DNA from: Polyodon spathula
Taxonomy: Eukaryota; Chordata; Actinopteri; Acipenseriformes; Polyodontidae
NCBI RefSeq assembly: GCF_017654505.1
Contig: NC_054539.1
Coordinates: 72,024,413-72,088,412, forward strand
Reading direction: 5' to 3'
DNA length: 64,000 nt
Of the stretch, positions 37,002 to 46,802 are shown one piece after another. Made by a program: the position numbers and the translations under genes. Position 1 is the stretch's first letter. Each line of letters opens with the position of its first letter. The notes under the pieces are model-generated. The model saw only the letters and a list, made by a program, of their open reading frames with translations, was not told the origin of the DNA and searched no databases.

Positions 37002-37003
37002 TA

Positions 37004-37112
37004 TTTTATAACTGCTCTTATCTGTAATGTGATATTTCGGAACAACTGTAAGTCGCCCTGGATAATGGCATTTGCTAAAAAATAAATAAATAAATAAATA
37101 TATAAATAAAAA
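37004..37112 (+). repeat. 3' tail of the interrupted L2
   Basis: Contains the L2 3' hallmark 'GTAAGTCGCCCTGGATAA...GCATTTGCTAAAAAAT' followed by (AAAT)n. It matches, in the opposite orientation, the tail of the L2 ending at 1816. Confidence 0.85.
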
Positions 37113-37317
37113 AAACTGACTTGGCTGCTCCAAGCAGAGGAAAAACCTGTTCATTTTTTATCCAATCATCACATCCAAAACTTGAAGCACGGGCCATCAA
37201 GTGCTAGGGTTCACTGATGGTTTCAGCAAAAAGAAATGTAACAAATTATTCCATCCTATTCATAGCCTATTATTGGTCTATCAAGCCGACCTCCATAACA
37301 AGCTCTTATTATGCGGC

Positions 37318-37690
37318 TGTGACGGGTTACGCCCCACCCTTATGTATGTTTGTATTATTGTGTGGCAGGGAGGGTTAAAATCCTCCCTGCAATCACACAT
37401 GGGTGTATAAAATTGGTGTTCACGGGTGATAATGGAGAATTAGTTTTGAGAATTAATGTTGGTGATGTGTTTTTTGCGTGCGTTGTGCTGCAGGGTTTAA
37501 ATAAATGAGGAACTGTGCGTGTTGAGGGGAGTTTTTGTTTGTGAAGACGTGTTTATGTTATGGAAGTGGCGGCTCGGCCTGAAATCATGGTAGTTAAAAG
37601 TGTTTTGTATTGTTTTGTTTAAACTGTTTATTTTGGCCACCTTGCTGGTTTATTTTGTTCCTGTGTCTCATTTATCTATTTCTGATTTTT
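37318..37690 (+). repeat. Fragment of a TGTGACGGG-type element
   Basis: Starts TGTGACGGGTTACG and continues with T/G-rich sequence including tracts like GTTTTGTATTGTTTTG, similar in style to 58560-59264. The right end and target duplication are not visible, so this is a partial copy or a distant relative. Confidence 0.4.
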
Positions 37691-38392
37691 TATTGCATTT
37701 TTAAAGTTGATGTAGTTATTTCTTGAAACACCACCCCATTCTACAGTATATGTACAGCAGATGTGTACAAGTGCAGTGAAACCACATTTACCCAAAATAT
37801 TTGGGGCCATTAACATAAAATAAACTGTTAAAAAAAAACATTGTGCAACAATACGTGACACATACGCAATATTATGAAAGTCAGGGGTCAATGTTAGCCA
37901 ATGCTTTAATACATATTTAGTAAAACAATTAATCTGGCCAGCCTTTTACACAGAACAAAACTAGCCTGGCTGACAAAAATACAAGCATGTAATACAAGTT
38001 CTTTGGTTGTTTTGGTTCCCAATAAAACACTTAGGTGTCACAACAGTCACTTGACCAAACATATATGTCATTGTAGTGAACATTTATTTTATGTTGATAA
38101 TGTGGAGAAGCAGACCTGATCATTTGAATATTACACCTTCCCCATTCCAATGCACATAAAACATGAAATAGACACAAGGTGATTTATGCACAGCTGGTTC
38201 TCTTCTTATTATTATGGATTAAAAAGAAAAAAAAAAAAAATGTGTGCAGATTTCTAGTGTCCCTGGATATAGATGAAGTGATGGATTACCCTCATTTAAA
38301 TACAAGGTGGCTTGAATTCAATTTGATCCTGTCTTAGAAAAATAGTCATTGTATTTAAAAAATTGTTGTATTAAAAATAATATTGTATCCAG
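37691..38392. other. Unassigned sequence
   Basis: No recognised features apart from a short poly-A patch near 38228. Confidence 0.5.
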
Positions 38393-38825
38393 TAAAGGCG
38401 CTCCACGTGGAGTGCAGGATGTGCCTTACAGCCTGGATTCGCAGGTTCGAATCCAGGCTGTTTCATTGTCGACCGTGACGGGGGGTTCCTATGGTCAGTG
38501 CACAATTGGCCGAGCGCCGCCCGGTTAGCGAGGCCTTAGGTCGGCAGGGGAATCCACGGTTCACCGCGCACCAGAGACCCCTGTGGCTCATAGGGATCCT
38601 GCGGGTCTGCAGTGGCGCCATTCAGATCTGTATTGTCCTCTGGCACTATAGGTCTGGTGGCTTCACTGTGGATCAGCTGTGAGAAAAATTATAGATTGGC
38701 AGGAGCACGTTTCAGAAGACATTTCAGCTTCCATTTCCCGAGTCGCTGCGGGGTTGCAGCGGTGAACCGGGATAAAAACAATAAGTGGGGAGAAAACTGG
38801 GTTAAAAAACCAAAAAAACAAAAAA
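38393..38825 (+). repeat. tRNA-derived SINE with perfect B box
   Basis: A tRNA-like head holds GGTTCGAATCC (38444-38454), a perfect match to the RNA polymerase III B box. A GC-rich body follows (CGACCGTGACGGGGGGTTCC, TTAGGTCGGCAGGGGAATCC, CACCGCGCACCAGAGACCCC), and the element ends in A-rich sequence (GGGAGAAAACTGGG then A-rich). The body is much more GC-rich than the flanks. It is a SINE, not a tRNA gene, because the acceptor arm does not pair and the unit is over 400 bases. Ends are approximate. Confidence 0.75.
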
Positions 38826-41800
38826 TGATAATAATAATGCTGATATATACTGACAATACTGATGCCAAATATTAAAGTAGATGTCTTTAGAGCACATGGT
38901 CAGGGACAACACCCAAGTACTGTGTGTTTTATTTATTTATTTTACATTTCTAGAACTCAGTGATCCAGTCTGTGCTTTGTATACTCAAGGTTAAAAGACT
39001 GCCAGCCCAAAGGTTTGTCATCTGCTTCTGTGAGGTAATATATTATTTTTTGGAAATAAGTCCTGCCAAAATCAGAGCAGCATATCTAAATGATATATAC
39101 CACTTTCTCAAAACAGAAATGAGGTCAGTTTGCTACTCACAGGTCGAATACCTGATCTTTTGCTGAAACTGAGGCATCCAAAGCTTATATCGTATTCATG
39201 ATCTTAGGCTAACTATTACTGGTCCATTGAGCCTAACTTCCTGAATGGGTTCATATGAAGTTTCTCAGAACTTTATCAGATGTTTGATTACCACATAATT
39301 TGTTTTATTAAAGTGTTTAAAGTTATGGGTGATGGTGTTCTACGTGTATATTAATCTGTCAAGACTGAAATGATTAACAATGGCCATTGAATTTCAATCA
39401 TCTCAGGTTTAGAAATGTTCATCTGAAAATCACTATTGGGAAGGTCCACGGGAACTTCAACACGGTACTAACTCTTCAGAACTGTCACACTAGAAGCTGT
39501 TACTGTAGAGAATATAAGGGTTTTATTTAATCATACATGTTCGTTTTATCTGGATTATACAAAAAGGACACAACCCTTTGCACAACCTGTCATGTTTGTT
39601 ATTGTACAGTACTAGAGTACGAGTATAGTATAGTATTTTTGCAGTGCTTCTTTGTCAATATTCGATGTGGAGGTGATTGTTTCTGGAATGTATTGAAACC
39701 TCATTTATCCAGATTAATTGGTAGTGTTTATTTTTTTTTAACAGGTGTGTTGTATTTTACATATCACTAACTATTTAGGCTGTTTGCAGTCATTCTGAGT
39801 GGTCCTTGGTACTGTTTCTCTAATACTGAGTTGTTATTATCATTTTCCTCTCAATCAGGCTTTGAGCTTGTCTGGAGAATAACCAGGACTAAACAGCTTC
39901 TCACATTCCACTTTAAACATGTGACAATTTGAACTTTCAACTCTACATTTATATGAAACTGGGAGAGCTGAACTTAGGATTCATCAGTTGAAAACAGCTC
40001 AAAGCCAGGTGAAACCAAATTTAGAAAAATAAGACCATAACACAGAACCAGTAATGTAAATATAAAGAAGAAAAAGTAAGAAAATGAAATTTGAAGTACC
40101 ACACAGAGCAGCCCAGGATTTACAGGAGATAAGGAGGGTAAGCACATTTTCTTTATTGGACAGAAGAACATTGCACACAGCATGACAGGTTAGCAGAAGA
40201 CTGTTTGGATAACTGGGGGTGGTTATAAAATACATGTCTAGATAACAGTTTTACTAAAAAAATAAAAAATCAACTCCCAGTACTGCTGATATTTCTCTAC
40301 AGAGTAAGACTGAAATGGTAAATATTGCATGAAGGTTAACATTTTTGTCTTTAGCCCTAGTAATGAGGGTGTGCCTGGATTTGCCAGGCTTGTGTCAATA
40401 TGAATTGCATTTCTATAGTATAATTCCACTGGGTGGATGTGTTTTCTTCTGTTAAATATTATGGTGGTAAGAGGTTTTCAGAACGTGCCTGTCCCCCTTG
40501 CGTTATTAAATCTTCATGCTTTCTACTATCTCTCCTGAGGACGTAGGTGTTCTTATTTAGCTGCAATTTCTTGCAGACAGGGAAAGCTGTTAATATTCTG
40601 CTGCATGAATCGAATGTTTTCTTTGTGTGGTTTTTGGTATTTGAGACCTACTGACATTATCCAATGGATTGACATTTCAAATATTTGCAGTGCTCAGCTG
40701 ATACTAATTCAGTGAAGGTGAACAGCAGGCTTCTCAAACAGTGGCCCAGCAAGTGATGTGTGTCCATTTAATCACAACCGCTGAAATGAGATCAAACAGC
40801 AATGCGTCTGCAGACTCTTAAACCCACAGTATGGAGGGAGAGAAGATAACAAATTGAAACATACATAACCTAACATTCACGGCAATATAGATTTTTTTTT
40901 TTTCTGTACCATTTCAGTACTCTGTACTAGTACTTAACTTTTTTGCATCGTTATCTATTATTTCTTTTAGCTTGGATCATGTAGATAGCAGGAATATTTA
41001 CAAATAATAATAAAAGGTTGCAAATACGCCTCATAAACAGTATTATTTCTATAACACTGTCAGAAATTATGAGAAAACACCTCGTTTAACTTCTGTCTGT
41101 CATGTTATGTATAACATAGTCACAAATCTAGTGATGCTGACATGAATTTTATTATTATATTCACAAAACTGTTCAGGGCTTGTTTGTAAAATGTGAAATT
41201 CATTTCTAAATATACTGCTGTGATACAAGATACAATACATTATTGTGCTATGATACTTGTTGAGAGCTGACCGATAGGGACCTACCTCTCAAGATAATCT
41301 CACGTGTTTCTTTAAACTTCTTCATACCCACGGATTCAGTATGGTTTTGACGTATTTCTCTTCTGTCCCAAAAACTGTTCAGGATCCTTTAATTCCTCAT
41401 GCTTTATAAACATACACACAAATAAAACCCATTAGCACCAACATAAAGAATCGTATTATCAATTCGCACCTTTATGTCACTCTTGAATTTTCACATCACG
41501 CAAAGTTACCGATGCAAAGGAGATCCTGGAGGCAATTTATTTCCATTATAACCTCTACCTTTCAACTCTTAAACATATAAATCAAGCCACTCATTGCCCC
41601 TTACTATGCTCGTCAGACAAATTCTATCCTGTGTCAACTTAAAATACGTGTCTAATTCGAGGACTTGGTTCAATAATTCGTTCCATTGAACCTGCTTGGA
41701 TGAAGCTGAAAGCCTTTCAGCTTTCTGGGTGTCACAAATTGCTGAAGGACTTCAAGGTTTGTTCCTTATCAAACTACAATAAAAAGACCAAATCTCTCTC

Positions 41801-41922
41801 TGTCAGTAATTGCTGTTAAGCATACAGTAATCACATTATTAAATCCCTGTGGAGGACTGTAGACATTTTTACTAGTCTTCAAGCTAAAGAACGTCTAGTA
41901 TTCTTTATAGTAATAATAATGA

Positions 41923-41953
<31 letters not shown>

Positions 41954-42298
41954 AAGAAAATTAAGAAGAACATACCGGACGCTTACAAAATTACATCCAA
42001 GCATACCCATTGAATACATTAGATATGCAATGGTTTTACCACTTAAATACTGCTCAACAGGCCAAAATCAATGTTTTTGTCACTTTCCACTTCTCTAACT
42101 AGCTGCTATACTTGTAGTTATGTATGGTTCTGTCTCACATCCCTGTCTCACATTTCTGAAATGATATTAACCTTTCATATATTCATTCTTTACTCATCTC
42201 TGGGGAAAGTTGGATGTCTAAATTACTTTCCACAGTTATCAATAGGACTGTGCATTAGGGTCAGTTTGAATGTGTTTCCTTATTTCTTTTGTTATATA
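38826..42298. other. Unassigned intergenic stretch
   Basis: No gene or old transposon is recognised. A (GAA)n microsatellite occupies 41933-41958. Scattered open frames under 80 codons are unsupported. Confidence 0.5.
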
Positions 42299-42380
42299 CA
42301 GTGCCTATAAAAAGTCTACACCCCCTTTCAAAATTGTCACCTTTTGTTGCCTTATAGCCTGGAATTTGCATTAATATATA

Positions 42381-42382
<2 letters not shown>

Positions 42383-42454
<72 letters not shown>
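42383..42454. repeat. (TA)n microsatellite inside the Tc1 element
   Basis: About 70 bases of TA with two TG interruptions, between the left terminal repeat and the transposase. Confidence 0.95.
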
Positions 42455-42725
42455 TTCATGTATCTACACATCCCACCCCACAACTTCCAAGTGAAAAAAA
42501 TATTCTAGATATCTGTAGAAAATTAATTAAAAATAAAAACTGAGATAGCTTGTTTGGATAAGTGACCACCCCCACCCCCCTTGTAATAGCAATCCTAAAT
42601 TACCTCAGGTGTAACCAATCGCCTTCAAAATCACACCCTGTGTTAAAATGTAGTGAGTCACATGATTTCAGGATAAATTCAGAAGTTCCTGTAGGTTCCC
42701 TCTGCTGGGTAGCAAAGACTCAACC

Positions 42726-43659
42726 ATGAGCCCCAAGGCGCTTTCAAAAGAACTCCGGGGCTCAGATCAGGGGATGGGTATAAAAAAATATCAAAGGCCT
42801 TGAATATCCCTTGGAGCATGGTCAAGACGATTATTAAGAAGTGGAAGGTGCATGGCACCACCAAGACCCTGCCTAGATCAGGCCATCCCTCCAAACTAGA
42901 TGACCGAGTAAGAAGGAGACTGATCAGAGAGGCTACCAAGAGGCCAATGGCAACTTTGCAACTTATGGCCAAGACTGGTCAAAGTGTGCATGTGACAATA
43001 ATATCCCATTTGAATCCCGTTTGAACTATGTGGCAAAAAGGTTTTGGTCTGACAAAAGTAAAATGGAACTTTTTGGCCTAAATGTAAAGCATTATGTTTG
43101 GGGCAAACCCAACACAGCGAATCACCCAAAAAACACCATTCATACTGTGAAGCATCATGGTGGCAGCATCATGTTATGGAGATGTTTCTCATTGGCAGGG
43201 ACTGGGGCACTTAAGTACAGGATAGTACAGTACAGAGAAAGGACAGAGAAATCCTTGAGGAAAACCTGTCGCCCTCTGGGACGGAAGTTCACCTTTCAGC
43301 ATGACAATGACCCAAAGCACACAGCCAAAGCTACACTGGAGTGGCTAAGGAACAAAAAGGTACATGTCCTTGAGTGTTCCAGCCAGAGCCCTGACCTAAA
43401 TCCAATCAAAAATTTGTGGCATGACTTGAGGATTGCTGTCCATCAATGCTCCCCAAGGAACTTGATACAAAGCTTGAACGGTTTTGTAAAGAACAATGGT
43501 AAAAATATTGCCAAATCTAGGTATGCAAAGTTGGTAGAGACCTATCCCAACAGACTCACAGCTTTAATTGCTGCCAAAGGTGCTCCACCAAGTATTAACT
43601 CAGGGGAGGTGGAGACTTATCCAATTATGATCTTTCAGTTTTGTATTTTTAACATATAA
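42726..43659 (+). pseudogene. Tc1-type transposase, broken
   Basis: A start at 42726 gives 'MSPKALSKELRGSDQGMG', then a frame change within an A-run. The first DNA-binding domain continues as 'NIPWSMVKTIIKKWKVHGTTKTLPRSGHPSKL' in part (42800-42900), followed by 'RRRLIREATKRPMATLQ'. A second break joins to 'FWSDKSKMELFG' (first catalytic Asp, about 43050), 'HHGGSIMLWRCF', 'FQHDNDPKHTAK' (second Asp, about 43305) and 'SPDLNPIKNLW'. In the last block the third catalytic residue, 34 residues after the second Asp and normally Glu, is Lys (codon at 43408-43410; GAA to AAA explains it). Frameshifts and the lost acidic residue make it dead. It would have cut and pasted the element at TA sites. Confidence 0.93.
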
Positions 43660-43803
43660 TTTTTTTCTCAATGAAAACTTTTTCCCGTTAACAGTGTGGG
43701 GGATGGTGTGTAGATGAGTGGGGGAAAAATGCATGAAAGAGGCACTGACATAAGAAAATGTGAAAAAAGTTCAAGGGGGTGTAGACTTTCTATAGGCACT
43801 GTA

Positions 43804-44229
43804 CATTAGTGGTAAGGTTTGGGAATCTTGCCTTTTTTTATATTCTTCATCTGTAAAAAATGACAGAATTCAAAAATCATTCAGAACTTTGTTGACTAAT
43901 GCAATGGATTCTGTATTTCTGGAAGCAGAGGTTAGCAGACTTTATCTGAAATAGGTTGTATGTTTAGATTTGTAAGTATTTATCAGTATAGTGGTTGAGA
44001 AAAGACATTAATGAGCCTGGTAAATAATAATTAAAGTCCAGTGGTGGCTAAGTTGAGATTTCAAAACTCATTTCACTTAAAAACAGCTGGTCTTAAACTT
44101 TTAGAGGTGAAATGTTACATTTATAGATAAGAATGCTTGACTATAACTGTGGTTTCTGGTATATTGAAAATGATTACTATGGCTATGGCTACTAGCCTCA
44201 GATTGCTTCCAGTCATGCATATAAAACAT
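43804..44229. other. Unassigned sequence
   Basis: No features recognised. Confidence 0.5.
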
Positions 44230-44350
44230 ATAAAAAAAAACTGTTGATTTCTCTAAAGTCATCATCAGTCAATCTGGGTGCAAACTGGTCACCTTTAAAA
44301 CCAGAGCACTGAGACTGTAGTGTACAAATTACTGAACCACAGTGCCAGCC
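44230..44350 (-). repeat. Probable tRNA-derived SINE fragment
   Basis: The reverse complement reads 'GGCACTGTGGTTCAGTAATTTG' in part, then 'CTACAGTCTCAGTGCTCTGGTTTTAAAGG'-like sequence. It resembles an A box (TGGCTCAGTGG type), a variable part and a decayed B box. It is strongly diverged, and the following 44460-44620 may be its continuation. Confidence 0.4.
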
Positions 44351-44775
44351 ATCTCTTGGGTTTTGGCTCTGAGTATAATAAATCGACACATTTGGGTTCG
44401 CCAAGGCTGAAACCAGTTCAGCTAGAAAAACAAAAAGCCACAGGAATCTTAGTTAGAGGCTTAGATTCGATCTGAGCGAAGAAAAGTAATATCCAATTAG
44501 GAGTAGAAGGCTATCTGAAGCCCAGTGCTACCACTCATTAGAGAGGTAGAGAGTGAGGGATTATCCTGCAGATGAGGCCCTTCGAAAACAGTCACTGCAG
44601 GCCAGTTAAAAAAAAAAAAACAATAAAATCACGTTCAAACATGGATTCATATTCACAAAACCAATAAGAACGCCCTCCACAGTGTTTTCTTTAATGAAGT
44701 TACCTTTCCTTCAGCAACATTATTTGCAACATTTGCTGTTCCCAACACAATGACTCCAAACTGCGTATACGGTAT

Positions 44776-46110
44776 TGTGACAAAGTGCTCCAAACAACAA
44801 CAGACAACAAAGCTCACAGTCCAAACAGTTCTTTAATTTTCCTTATCACGGTTTGGAAATCTGTCAAGATGTGGAGGGTGGTCTGGTGCTGGTGCAGTCC
44901 AAACAAAACAAAGGTCTCAAATTACGTTGTTAATCTGCAGTGCCTTTTAATATTTGAGGCAAGTTATTTTACAATGCTATAAAACAAAATGTCCATACCA
45001 ACAGGTATGCAAAACAATTAATACTGTAAGTGCGGGTTCAGACGTGCATGATGGGGTGGTAAGGTAGGGTTGGGTGAGGTTCCTCTTGGTTCCAACAGCA
45101 GAGGTTGTCTGTGAGTTTTAGCTCCAGCTCCAAGGGCTCCCGCTGCTGCCTGGGTACAAGAGATACAGGGTACAAGAAAACAGCTTCAGGCTCATTATGC
45201 ACTAACCTCCAAGGCAAGGGAAGTATTCAGCAAAAGTTTGTTCCCTAAATACTACCAGACTCCTCCCTTTGATCAGCGTGTCACAGCTTCCAGTCCAATT
45301 GCTGCAAACAACACAGCTGATAACAGTAAAGAAATCCAGATTCTCCACAGATTTACCCCACAGAAAGATGTCCGACTTCCGATCTAACTTCCGCCCCTAC
45401 GGTGACCTTTGAACCGGTGCATCTCCTGTTGCGGATCCTTCTAGCCCTCTCAGATTGGGAGGGAGATTTGCAGCTCAGATTCATTTCCTCCCTGTCACAC
45501 ACTGTTAAATAATAATACTGGCTTTACACAGCAATGTGTATCGCCAGTAAAAAACCACGGGGTGCAGTCCCATATAATAATACAATAACAATAACACTGA
45601 ACACGGACACGGCCGCTTCTCCAGACAGTGTGTGCTCTTGTGCAGGTGTGGTGAAAGACAACAATAGTGGTCCAGCAGTGCAGTGTAGTCCGGGCTTATG
45701 CTGGCCTGTAGCATATTAGTCGTCTAATAAGAACAAACAGTAACAGTTAGACAGACAAACAAACAAAACACTAAACACTCACAATACATTTATACTTCCG
45801 TTTCCTTACGGGTCCTCTCTGTAACCACAACAGAGATTGCATCGTCACATCCCCTGAAATACCCTTAGTCACGCCCCTTGTGATAACTAGTAATCACATA
45901 TCCTCCAATCCATGACTGACACATTACGTACTGCATTAGGGTGATGACTTCTGGCATTGTTACTCCGTCCCCTTCCTGAATGGCTGGCTTCCGACTGACC
46001 CTGGAACGAACTGCCAAACCATCCAGTATGGGTACACTGTTCCTGTTATACCATGCCCTCACAGGTTGGGAGGGAGATTGTTGACTAGGATTAATTCGCT
46101 GTCTGTCACA
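44776..46110 (-). mobile_element. Composite TGTGAC...GTCACA element with 5-bp target duplication
   Basis: Begins TGTGACAAAGTG at 44776 and ends CTGTCTGTCACA at 46110. The five bases before (44771-44775) and after (46111-46115) are identical, GGTAT, as expected from LTR-type integration. The 3'-terminal ~50 bases occur twice: at 45450-45499 (GGGAGGGAGATTT... to CCTGTCACA) and at 46061-46110 (GGGAGGGAGATTG... to TCTGTCACA). The block is therefore two related units joined at 45499/45500. No gag/pol protein is seen in the 1335 bp. Read on the minus strand, both units begin TGTGACAG. It may be a TRIM-like LTR element or a recombined pair of solo LTRs. Confidence 0.6.
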
Positions 46111-46115
46111 GGTAT

Positions 46116-46733
46116 ACACTATAAAAACTGTACCCGTCGTATAACCAGTGATATGCCTAATATATTTAAACCATTCATAAAAGCAGACTGTTGCAATCGT
46201 ATCGTCAGACAACCTTACCCTTAAATTTTCAAGGATTCACCCTTAGCGGTCCATTTATTCGGCGCTTGTGAGGCGTGTCAGGTCCAATTTATTTTCACAT
46301 GAGGTTTAATTTTTTTTTTCAGAGTAAACAGCTTTAAAAGGCCCTGCATACCAAAAGAACATCAGTACTGCATCTCCAGCCAAGCCCCACCCCTTGTTTG
46401 CTGTATTTTTCACATACCTCTTTATAGACGTGCATAATGATAAATCCTCTACTGATCACTCACTGTGTCATCAAACTCTTTAATAATGCAATCCAAGCCA
46501 TTATTTTATTACTATAACATCTCAAAAAGCTCTGCAAATGTCTGTGATACTCTTTGAGCGCTGAAAAAGGAAACATCTATCTCCTTTATTTGTGTCCATG
46601 TTATCTTTGTAGTGCTGAGGCTATCTGTATCGCTCAGAAATGTCCCCCTTTTTTTTCAGCTTCATTCGGCTCCTATCGGTCTCACTCGGCCATTGAAATG
46701 TTTTCTCTGCTTTTTCCAGAGAAAAAAATGACT
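46116..46733. other. Unassigned sequence
   Basis: Nothing recognised between the composite element and the CR1. Confidence 0.5.
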
Positions 46734-46802
46734 AGAACATAAGAACATAAGAAAGTTTACAAACGAGAGGAGGCCATTCGGCCCATCTTGCTCGTTTGGT
46801 TG

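Larger units (their letters stand above)
42299..43801 (+). mobile_element. Tc1-like DNA transposon, complete ends, inactive
   Basis: The element starts CAGTGCCTATAAAAAGTC at 42299 and ends with its inverted copy, GACTTTCTATAGGCACTG, at 43801, flanked by TA at 42297-42298 and 43802-43803. The terminal repeats match over about 30 bases with one or two mismatches. Length is 1503 bp, usual for Tc1. A (TA)n array has expanded at 42383-42454 in the 5' untranslated part. Transposase sequence lies at 42726-43659. Confidence 0.95.

Noticed and set aside
38440..38460. tRNA gene suggested by a perfect B box
   Set aside because: No cloverleaf or pairing acceptor stem is present and the unit continues as a 400-bp body with an A-rich tail, so it is a SINE head.
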